64,000 nt of DNA, from positions 806,001 to 870,000 of the forward strand of contig CP133595.1 in assembly GCA_031200235.1 (NCBI GenBank). Direction: 5' to 3'. Made by a program: the position numbers and the translations under genes. The notes below the pieces were generated by a model, which saw nothing but the letters and a program-made list of their open reading frames with translations, was not told where the DNA came from and did not search any database. How positions within the stretch are numbered: the first letter of the stretch is position 1; every line of letters begins with the position of its first letter. The DNA comes from Cuniculiplasma divulgatum (GTDB taxonomy: Archaea; Thermoplasmatota; Thermoplasmata; Thermoplasmatales; Thermoplasmataceae). Shown here in pieces: positions 9,040-16,001 of this stretch.

Positions 9040-10563
9040 TTAGAAGTATTTCTTTGAATTACACTTAAAAATCATTTCGTTGTAAATCTTAGACAAACTC
9101 AAATATGAGTCGAGCGTATCATCTCGCTTAAAATAATCCGCTTCGCCGTAAAGGAGTTCTTCCAGATATTTCATCGCAAGGCAATATTCACTTATCCTAT
9201 AAGCTGCAAAAGAAAGATTTTCTAATACTGAAATCTTGACTGACACCGATCCTTCATTAGGGGACGGCTCTTTCTCGGTCAACACATATCTAAAAGTTTG
9301 GAAGACTATGCTGCCATATGGAACATAGTTTCCTGTAAACTGATTCCTAGCGCTAAATATTTTTTCCAGTTCATTTACAGCCAAGCTATGTTTTCCATTC
9401 AGACCTAGAGCTTCAGCATGCCTGATTCTAAGCAAAGCCGATAAAAATTGATCTTTAACTTGACCAACATTCTTCATTATGGAAGTAGATAGCTCAAGCA
9501 TTTCTCCATAATATTTCTGGTTTCTGAGCATGGATATAAGTTCCAGACATGTTTCGCCCCATATTTCTGTCCCCATGCTCAGCACCACCAGTTCCTTAGA
9601 TAGTTTCAGCGCTTGACCGAGAAATCCAGATGAGATTAGGGCATCTGGAGTACTCATCAGGCGACTCACAATGTGTTGTGAGTCCCACCCTATTGATTGC
9701 ATAGCAGAAAGTGTTTTGTCAATGTCGTTATCGTAAACTTTCAGCACCTGAGGTGATTGCAGCAGATTAGCTCGACTTTCCTCTTTTTTCTTCATGAACC
9801 AGAAGATCTCACAGGTGGAGTTTAAATGGTTGCACAAGTTGATAAAATAAGGAGAGAACTCAGAGACTTCTAGATGTAAGGCCTTAAAATACGGGCTTAT
9901 TCTTACTTCATCGTCAAGAGTTCCCAAAGTTGTAAGCATACTCTCCCGCAACTCAATTAGATCAAGCCATCTTTCATGAAATATCTCTTTAACCATGATC
10001 GCCTTGAATTCGTTTAAAACTTGCTGGTTGCTTTTCAATGCTTGTTGCACTTCTTCTTCCCACATTTTCCCCGCTTCGTCAAGCAATGGTTCTTGTTTCA
10101 CTTGGTCCAAACTAAATGCAGTGCTGTAACTTACTGCTCTCTTATCTTGGCCTATTCTTCCTATTTTAAGCACCAGATCTTTCATTTCATCGTTCAGCCT
10201 TCGTCTAACATGCCTCGGTTCATAGTTGCCGGTCTTGTTTTTTTTATGGAAAGATTCCAGTTCTGTTTCACCAGATAATTGCTGGGTATTAAAACGCCCT
10301 AAGCAGAGATCTCGCAGTATGATCTTCATTACAAATGATCTGTTGCTTTGAAAATTTGAGCTTCCATGTGACATTTGGAAAATTTTACGGAAAAAGCCCG
10401 GATCCCGAGTCCGACGGATTTGGAACCATAGGTGATCCCACTGGTACTGGAAATCATACTTTTCTGGGTCAGTCAAACGTTGCTGGTTGTAAAGAATTGC
10501 TGTTCTGTTTATGCCAAAAGTAATTTTCTGCCTCAGTTCTTCTCTAATTCTGTCTTCCACCAT
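9040..10563 (-). CDS. Helical-repeat hypothetical protein in accessory island
   Basis: 507 residues, not recognised as a named family. The composition is strongly helical. The C-terminal half (about 290-500) has spaced Ala/Leu/Tyr patterns such as GFLGQALKLSKELV, YYGEMLELSTSI, HSLAVNELEKIF and YCLAMKYLEELLYGEADY, which look like TPR-type repeats. The N-terminal ~160 residues are basic and Gln/Arg-rich. There are no membrane segments and no nuclease or ATPase motif. It lies 46 bases downstream of a 45-residue gene on the same strand with a very strong ribosome binding site, so the two are probably an operon. A sensor or scaffold role in defence would fit but is only a guess. Confidence 0.6.
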   Translation of the reverse strand: MVEDRIREELRQKITFGINRTAILYNQQRLTDPEKYDFQYQWDHLWFQIRRTRDPGFFRKIFQMSHGSSNFQSNRSFVMKIILRDLCLGRFNTQQLSGETELESFHKKNKTGNYEPRHVRRRLNDEMKDLVLKIGRIGQDKRAVSYSTAFSLDQVKQEPLLDEAGKMWEEEVQQALKSNQQVLNEFKAIMVKEIFHERWLDLIELRESMLTTLGTLDDEVRISPYFKALHLEVSEFSPYFINLCNHLNSTCEIFWFMKKKEESRANLLQSPQVLKVYDNDIDKTLSAMQSIGWDSQHIVSRLMSTPDALISSGFLGQALKLSKELVVLSMGTEIWGETCLELISMLRNQKYYGEMLELSTSIMKNVGQVKDQFLSALLRIRHAEALGLNGKHSLAVNELEKIFSARNQFTGNYVPYGSIVFQTFRYVLTEKEPSPNEGSVSVKISVLENLSFAAYRISEYCLAMKYLEELLYGEADYFKRDDTLDSYLSLSKIYNEMIFKCNSKKYF

Positions 10564-10609
10564 ACTAAAAAATGAGGAAGGGTTATGAACCTTCCTTAAG
10601 TCGATAAAT

Positions 10610-10747
10610 CTACTTTCCCCTAGATTTGTAATATGCCTGGTCTTTCTGGTTCATCTGGTTTGACCTGTTGTCGTTCATTGCCTTGTAATCAGAGCTAGTG
10701 GGGTTGTGAACATTTGACTTTTGGTCATTGGGGGTCCTGGAACTCAT
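10610..10747 (-). CDS. Small NRSNQMN-motif protein A (45 aa)
   Basis: A 45-codon gene preceded by a full Shine-Dalgarno (GGAGGTGAT on the minus strand), rare in this largely leaderless genome, which makes translation very likely. The product is polar, rich in Asn, Ser, Lys and Gln, with no hydrophobic core; the second half has NDNRSNQMNQ and ends in YYKSRGK. A second copy of the motif family lies 1.1 kb away (11854-12006): both share an NPTS-x-D block, NRSNQMN, an AY pair and a basic SR end. It lies directly upstream of the 507-residue helical-repeat gene. Function unknown; the composition suggests a disordered or nucleic-acid-binding peptide. Confidence 0.75.
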   Translation of the reverse strand: MSSRTPNDQKSNVHNPTSSDYKAMNDNRSNQMNQKDQAYYKSRGK

Positions 10748-10752
10748 TCTTT

Positions 10753-10761
10753 ATCACCTCC
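10753..10761 (-). promoter_or_regulatory. Perfect Shine-Dalgarno for small protein A
   Basis: On the minus strand GGAGGTGAT lies five bases before the ATG at 10747. It matches the 3' end of archaeal 16S rRNA over nine bases and decides the start of the 45-codon gene. Confidence 0.8.
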
Positions 10762-11049
10762 TAATTTTCTCAAGGCATTTGCTCCTTATTTCGATAGCGG
10801 ACATTTTTTGAAAAGATTCCACTAAATGGATTCATTTGTGCATGGAGTATTCATCCAAGGTCAACATTGGCAGGATACTATTCTATGTATCATTTCAATA
10901 TACCTATCTGATGACTGAAATAATTTTACCTTCAGCCGCTACTAACTTGTTAAAATAATAATATAACTAGTAAATTTGACTTGATTCTTTACCTTTCAAA
11001 CAGATTTTTGATATTTGAAATTGCCAGTTCCGTCCCTCCACCCACTTCC
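10762..11049. other. AT-rich intergenic region
   Basis: About 290 bases between the integrase gene end and the small protein A leader. It contains a very AT-rich patch near 10950-10985 (aataataatataactagtaa). No coding frame is supported. Confidence 0.4.
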
Positions 11050-11682
11050 TCATCTCACCCTCTCCATGAACTGCGACGTGTCCATTCCGGTTATCTGTGT
11101 GTAGATGCTTGTTGTGAATATTGAAGAATGCCCCAGCCACTGCTGCAGGACATTCAACGGGACATTGTCCATTATGGCCTTTACAGCAAATGTATGCCTG
11201 AACTTGTGTGCATGAATCCTGAAACCAAGTTTCTCCTGAATTTTTTTGAAATACAGATCAACAACCTGCCTTGACATGGGAAACAGTATATCCTCAGATT
11301 TAGTTGAAATGTTCATATCCAGGAGATATTCCATATAGGCATCCCTCAGATCAGCATGTAGTGGTATAATCCTGTACTTTTCTTTCTGAATCCCATTCCT
11401 GTCCTTTCCCTGCTTGAGTGTCTGCATCCTGACCGAATTTGTGGCCAGATTGATGTCTAATGGCCTGAGGATGAGGATCTCATCTATCCTACCACCAGTC
11501 CTGTATAGAAAGTTGACGAGGAGGTAATACCGTTTATGCCTGTCAGCCCTCCTTATGTCAGCATTGATCTTTTCGGCAATCTCGTTGAAGATCTGCTGTA
11601 CCTCCTCATCTGAAAAGAAATCGATCGAGGGTCGCCTTCCTGAGGACTGGATCATCATGCTCTTGGGTATTGGAAGAGACAT
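11050..11682 (-). CDS. Short tyrosine recombinase/integrase (catalytic domain only)
   Basis: 210 residues. The complete catalytic set is visible: Arg65 (TGGRIDE), Lys90 region, HKFRH with His159 and Arg162, His185 (GHSS) and Tyr194 (SIYTQ). The usual N-terminal SAM-like core-binding domain of ~80-100 residues is missing; only ~20 residues precede the catalytic domain. The start is supported by a TATA-like element (minus-strand ctatttaaag, around 11702-11710) 24 bases upstream. XerA of Thermoplasma relatives is longer, so this is more likely a mobile-element integrase or inversion enzyme. The 13-base direct repeat upstream could be a binding site. Confidence 0.88.
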   Translation of the reverse strand: MSLPIPKSMMIQSSGRRPSIDFFSDEEVQQIFNEIAEKINADIRRADRHKRYYLLVNFLYRTGGRIDEILILRPLDINLATNSVRMQTLKQGKDRNGIQKEKYRIIPLHADLRDAYMEYLLDMNISTKSEDILFPMSRQVVDLYFKKIQEKLGFRIHAHKFRHTFAVKAIMDNVPLNVLQQWLGHSSIFTTSIYTQITGMDTSQFMERVR

Positions 11683-11692
11683 AACATGACAA
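11680..11692. repeat. 13-bp direct repeat, copy 1 (cataacatgacaa)
   Basis: Identical to 11788-11800 and overlapping the integrase start codon. The two copies are 108 bases apart, about ten helical turns, which fits a regulatory or recombinase-binding role, but chance is not excluded. Confidence 0.5.
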
Positions 11693-11787
11693 TATTTCAG
11701 TCTTTAAATAGGTTTGTTCATATGGTAACCTGGGAGAGAACCCGACTCAGAGGTTAGAGTATATAAATATAGAAAAGTCCACTGAAT

Positions 11788-11800
11788 CATAACATGACAA
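11788..11800. repeat. 13-bp direct repeat, copy 2, with adjoining inverted repeat
   Basis: Second copy of cataacatgacaa. It runs into a small inverted repeat, CAAAAT-gtaa-ATTTTG (11798-11813). The pair sits in the leader between the 50-residue small gene and the integrase. Confidence 0.5.
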
Positions 11801-11853
11801 AATGTAAATTTTGACATATTAAGAAAAGCCCTTTAAAAATGGCAGGGTGAAAA

Positions 11854-12006
11854 TTACTTTCTCCCCTTCCTTGAAGATCTGTAGGCCGGATTGTTAGGGT
11901 TCATCTGGTTGCTCCTGTTGTTGGCATTGGCTGTTGAATCCCTTGACGTTGGATTGAGGGCAGCCGACCTCTGGACGTTTGATGAACGCTTCTTTTCTTC
12001 AGCCAT
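11854..12006 (-). CDS. Small NRSNQMN-motif protein B (50 aa)
   Basis: A 50-codon gene, homologous to the 45-residue protein at 10610-10747. The shared pattern is NV, then NPTS-x-D, then NNRSNQMN, an AY pair and a basic Ser/Arg end (AYRSSRKGRK). There is no Shine-Dalgarno; a TATA element (minus-strand ctttatat, 12037-12044) about 34 bases upstream predicts a very short leader. It sits between the PD-(D/E)XK nuclease gene and the integrase gene on the same strand. The conservation of one motif in two independently controlled genes argues for function. Role unknown; likely disordered and basic. Confidence 0.7.
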   Translation of the reverse strand: MAEEKKRSSNVQRSAALNPTSRDSTANANNRSNQMNPNNPAYRSSRKGRK

Positions 12007-12202
12007 TTCTGTTCAAGTAATCATGACATGACTGGCATATAAAGATTCTGAACACCGGCTGGGGATAAGCTCTCTATGAGAACAAAGAAAGGAGCAGTCA
12101 TTAGAACTTTAGTCGTTGCCTCTAGAATATTTACTGGTTCTGTAAAAATTCCAAGCATTACTATTTGTCTATTCAAGAGGTGGTTCTTCTGATATGATGG
12201 CA

Positions 12203-12703
12203 TTAAAAGAACTTAAGAAAAACCTCTCCTGCTTCTCCAACCTGATGCTCCCACTTTTCAAAACTTTGAGTATCTATATCTTCAAGTCCAAGGTATGCAA
12301 CCAACATAATTTTCCTCCGACTTCCCCCAAGTTTCTTTAGTCTCGAAATATCTTCATTTATTCCATTCAGACCGTCTCTTATCTTTCGAAGCATACCCTT
12401 CTTAGTCAGAGAGAGCACAGTCTTAATCTCGATGCAATATTCCTCTTTATTCTGATCATCGTAATAGCGGATATCCATCCTCTTTCGCCCATCCGGATAG
12501 GATGATTCTACCTCCAGATTTTCTACTTTTAAGTTTTTTTCCAAAAGATGATGAAAAACTAAAGCAGTGAAGGTTGACTCAAATGGATATATATTCTCAT
12601 CATTCTTGTTATCTTCATGTCTCTTTTTAACTATTTTCCTCAGCTCACATGTGGCATTTTCTGCCGCTTCCTTAAGTTTGCCCTCAAAGTCAGAGTCCTT
12701 CAT
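12203..12703 (-). CDS. PD-(D/E)XK-like nuclease (small, defence-island type)
   Basis: 166 residues. After a helical N-terminus a Glu lies in PFESTF. Then RKRMDIRYYD provides the Asp and YCIEIKTV the E-x-K of a restriction-like nuclease core. A helical lysine-rich tail follows (ISRLKKLGGSRRK and an IMLVAYLGLED strand). This order E-D-ExK is typical of single-domain proteins of the PD-(D/E)XK superfamily. No partner methylase is present. It is upstream of the 50-residue small protein on the same strand. The specific family is not recognised. Confidence 0.65.
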   Translation of the reverse strand: MKDSDFEGKLKEAAENATCELRKIVKKRHEDNKNDENIYPFESTFTALVFHHLLEKNLKVENLEVESSYPDGRKRMDIRYYDDQNKEEYCIEIKTVLSLTKKGMLRKIRDGLNGINEDISRLKKLGGSRRKIMLVAYLGLEDIDTQSFEKWEHQVGEAGEVFLKFF

Positions 12704-13014
12704 AAACGTTCAATGGACAAAACTTTCCAGACTAATAAATTTAAGGAAGGAAAAATATTATGGAATAATGAAGAGGGTGAGGGTTAAGACCCACCTCACT
12801 TAAATATGCTACAACCCTGTAGCGGAAAGATTTCTTGACGGGACATCGTAGGCGATGATAATTCACGAGAAAATAAAAGTGAAAAGGCTATGAAATACAT
12901 CATTTTTCACCATTATCTGGGTAAAATCGGACATTATCAAAATATTGCAAAATTAATTTATGATCGAGCGTTAACTTCTTTTGATGTCAGAGAGTTTTGC
13001 TTATCATACGGACC

Positions 13015-14286
13015 CATAGCGTCCCGAAAGTTGTGTACTTATAAAGGATACCTCTTCTGGAACATTTCCCCGATCTCGTCCTTGCATTTATAGAATCCTC
13101 TCAGAGATCTCTGTGACCATGCCTCATTTATCTCAGCCGATCTGAGATAGATGATCTTCATGGCGCTCTCCTCTGATGGCAGAGAATCTATTATCTTTAT
13201 TCTGCGCCGTATTTCCTTGTTCATGCGTTCTATCAGATTTGTTGAATGTATGGATCTCCTTATGGATTCGGGATAATCATGGTACCTCAACAATATGCCT
13301 AGATTCTTCTCCATATTGTATATTGGTCTAGGATACCTTGAGGACCATTTATTCTTGAACTCCGTGAATTGGTTTAATGCTTCCTCCCTTGATCGGGAGA
13401 GGAATATTCCCTTGAGATCCGAATCAATCTCATTCCTGTCCTGCACACGTACATGGGATTCAAAATTCCTTGATGCATGTATGGTACACAACTGGAAATC
13501 AGCTCTTGGATATAATTGCCTGATCTCCTCCTCTATTCCCGGAAGGCCATCTGCTATGAATAGCAATGGTTCTTCCACTCCTCTTTCATGCAGGTCCATG
13601 AGAACATTCCTGTATGCAACATGATTTTCTACAGGATTCATGTAGAATCCCAGTATTTCATAATTCCCGGATTCCCTGATGCCCATCGCGAAAATGACAC
13701 ATTCCTTCTGGACTGTCTCTCTCCTGAGGGAGAAGAACATTGCATCCATGAATATTGCAATGTATCTCTTCTCCAATGCTCTGGAGGTCCATTTACTTAT
13801 TTCAGGAACAGTGATGTCTGTGATCCTTGATATTGTGGATTTACTATACCTGTTGTGAAACAGTTCTTCCAGGATTTCAGCCATCTTCCTTGTTGAAATG
13901 CCCTTTGAGTACATGGAAACAACAAGATCGTCAATTCCAACATTCCTCTGATACCTGTCAAATAGGGCGGTCTGGAATTCATTGTCCCTGTCTCTTGGAA
14001 CTCTGAGTTCATTTATTTTCCCATATCTTGTCCCTATGTCCCTCTCGTAATATCCATTTCTCTGGCCTTCCTTTTCCTCAAGGAAGGCCTGAATCTCTCC
14101 CTTCAGGAGAGATTCCATGAACTCCTTCACTGTCGATCTTACAATCTCAGATATCTTTTTATCAAGTTCTTCCATTGTTTATTGCCTCCTGGGTCGCTCC
14201 TGGAGGCATCCTTTCATTTTTCATGAAATTTCTCTCATGATCTAGGATAGTGCTAGACTCTCTTACACAAAATTCGGGATACTATC
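13015..14286 (-). mobile_element. IS256-family insertion sequence, intact
   Basis: About 1272 bases. Terminal inverted repeats are visible: left 13016-13037 (atagcgtcccgaaagttgtg plus two bases) and right 14264-14285 on the minus strand (atagtatcccgaattttgtg plus two bases), 18 of 22 positions alike. The 7-base sequence acggacc flanks both ends (13008-13014 and 14287-14293) as a target duplication; the family usually makes 8-9. One transposase gene fills the element. The clean duplication and intact frame point to a recent insertion. Confidence 0.85.
13039..14175 (-). CDS. IS256/mutator-type transposase
   Basis: 378 residues, near the family's usual length of ~390-400. The DDE residues are in place: Asp144 (FMDAMFF), Asp209 (FIADGLPG) and Glu316 (STNLIERMNKE). 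The characteristic CTIHASRNF segment sits between the last two. It moves the surrounding element by cut-and-paste or copy-out. No frameshift or internal stop is present, so it is probably active. Confidence 0.95.
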   Translation of the reverse strand: MEELDKKISEIVRSTVKEFMESLLKGEIQAFLEEKEGQRNGYYERDIGTRYGKINELRVPRDRDNEFQTALFDRYQRNVGIDDLVVSMYSKGISTRKMAEILEELFHNRYSKSTISRITDITVPEISKWTSRALEKRYIAIFMDAMFFSLRRETVQKECVIFAMGIRESGNYEILGFYMNPVENHVAYRNVLMDLHERGVEEPLLFIADGLPGIEEEIRQLYPRADFQLCTIHASRNFESHVRVQDRNEIDSDLKGIFLSRSREEALNQFTEFKNKWSSRYPRPIYNMEKNLGILLRYHDYPESIRRSIHSTNLIERMNKEIRRRIKIIDSLPSEESAMKIIYLRSAEINEAWSQRSLRGFYKCKDEIGEMFQKRYPL

Positions 14287-14699
14287 ACGGACCTCGCCTG
14301 GTTTGGAAACATTAAGAATTCCGGTATCACGGATGAGATTAACTTCTGGATTACAGACAGAAAAATCAACCTGTTTCCAGGGGAGATATTCTTCATGAAG
14401 AATAACAGACGTTTTATCGGTATGGCTAGAGTGAACCGCGTTGAAAGTGGAGTCACAATAAAGGATGCCTGGGACAGGTATGGCATAGGCAACGGGGCTC
14501 TAGGGCTATTTGCCATGATTCAGCGCATATCGGAGGTTCTTGATGACAAATCAGCAAATCAGGACTATGCCATAACTTGCATTATCCTTTCCGGTTTCAC
14601 TCCCATAAACCCGGTTTCGTTTGACGATGCCGGTTTACCATATTTCCAGACTAACAAACGCCTAACAGGAGATGAGACTGAGAAACTGCTCAAAATCAT

Positions 14700-16001
14700 T
14701 TAAAATATAGTTCTGGCGATCTCGTTGAATACTTTTTCTCTGAATTCTTCTGCAAGATCCTTCTCCCAGGTGTCTTTGCTGAAATCTAAGCGCAGCATGC
14801 AGACCCAAAGCATAGCTCCATCTTTTTTGAAATTGTAAGGCCCTCCAATTTGGTTTTTATTGCCGGGGAATACCAGGATAGTTCCGTCCGCTTCATAAAG
14901 GTTGGAGTAGGTGAACATCTGATACAGGTCTGATTGAGTTATCCTGAAGATATCGTCATCAGAGTCTTCAGACGTCTCTTCAATTTCTATATCACGCATT
15001 ATCTTATACTTCATGTCAAGTATGAATCTTTTGATGACATTTTCTTTCTTCACTTCTATCCACAAATCAGGTATTGTATACCTTAAGGCCCTTGACTGGT
15101 TGAAAATAAAATTCCTATGCTTGTACTGAGAGCATATCATTACTTCCCAATCTTGAAAAATAACGGACTTGTTTTTCTTAATGAATTTAATAAAGAATTC
15201 CTGAAATACCGTGTTCATATCGAATAGCATCATCATTGCCCGTTTACCATTGCCAGGCTCTGGTCTCAAATGTTTTATTATCAGGTCTGCGTAATTATAC
15301 GGTATCTGGAATCTGTCGTTAAGACGATTGAAGCTGACATTCATTGGCAAAGTGTGATTCGCAATAAGCTCAGATTGAAACAACAGTTCGATGGATGTAA
15401 GCAAATCAAGATTCCTCAAGTCCTGCGTAAAGGTTGAAAACAGGTTGGTAGCATAGGCAAAGTATCTGTTCATCTCGTTATCGGCTGAAAATCTGAAGTC
15501 GGTAATATCAAAGACGGATTTATCCGGGCGGTTTAACTGTTTCTCCAAAATCAGTTTTCCTCTGAGATACCTACTCTCCTCATCTCTTCGTACGTATCGC
15601 CGAAACATCCCCTGGTTCAGTTCCTTTTCCAACGTTTTAGAATAGAACAATATGAGCAACTCAAACAAATCGTTCTTCTCATACTGGGGAGAAATCATAG
15701 TTTCCGGCTTAAAAAGAGATGAAGTAAGGTATGTGTAAAGAAGTATCCTCAGAAGATTTTTTATAGTATCGTTTTGAATCAAATCGGACTTTGCCCATAC
15801 TTTCGGGAAAATGGAAACGGTAAAGTGTTCCGTTTGAACCGTACCAACATAATGCTTGAAATAGGCAGCCGAATTTTGCACTTTGAGGAATTTGGACATT
15901 TTCTCATCCTTCATGTACAAACTGGTTAGCTCCCTTAACAGTTGCCCGTCTGTGATACGGCCATATTCGGCAACCAGTTTAGTATACTTAGGACCGGTCA
16001 A
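14700..16001 (-). CDS. mcrC: McrC-like nuclease subunit of a McrBC restriction system
   Basis: 433 residues from a TTG start overlapping mcrB by 14 bases. The McrC hallmarks are a helical N-terminal half with YVGTVQTEHFTVSIFPK and a C-terminal PD-(D/E)XK core: IPDLWIEV with Asp312, then FILDMKYK with Asp329 and Lys331, then the QMFTYS helix. McrC binds the McrB ring, stimulates its GTPase and cuts DNA carrying modified cytosine or other marks. Its stop codon overlaps the tail of the broken reader gene on the opposite strand. Confidence 0.88.
   Translation of the reverse strand: MTGPKYTKLVAEYGRITDGQLLRELTSLYMKDEKMSKFLKVQNSAAYFKHYVGTVQTEHFTVSIFPKVWAKSDLIQNDTIKNLLRILLYTYLTSSLFKPETMISPQYEKNDLFELLILFYSKTLEKELNQGMFRRYVRRDEESRYLRGKLILEKQLNRPDKSVFDITDFRFSADNEMNRYFAYATNLFSTFTQDLRNLDLLTSIELLFQSELIANHTLPMNVSFNRLNDRFQIPYNYADLIIKHLRPEPGNGKRAMMMLFDMNTVFQEFFIKFIKKNKSVIFQDWEVMICSQYKHRNFIFNQSRALRYTIPDLWIEVKKENVIKRFILDMKYKIMRDIEIEETSEDSDDDIFRITQSDLYQMFTYSNLYEADGTILVFPGNKNQIGGPYNFKKDGAMLWVCMLRLDFSKDTWEKDLAEEFREKVFNEIARTIF

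Larger units (their letters stand above)
12984..14703 (+). pseudogene. Gene for an HNH-associated reader-like domain, split by the IS256 element
   Basis: Removing the IS (13015-14286) and one copy of its 7-base target duplication joins 12984-13014 to 14294-14703 in one frame of exactly 147 codons, starting MSESFAYHTDLAWFGN. The product matches the N-terminal domain of many HNH endonucleases: TDEINFWI, then LFPGEIFFMKNNRRFIGMARV, a W-D-x-YGIGNGA block and an ITCIILSGF strand. That domain recalls PUA/EVE-type readers of modified bases. No HNH domain follows; the gene ends at 14703, overlapping the mcrC stop tail to tail. A TATA-like patch lies ~25 bases before 12984. The insertion after codon 10 should abolish expression. 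Confidence 0.75.

Noticed and set aside
12830-12890. Possible C/D box RNA (cgatgataa followed by a D-like box)
   Set aside because: The C box deviates from RTGATGA and no convincing D box follows at the right distance.
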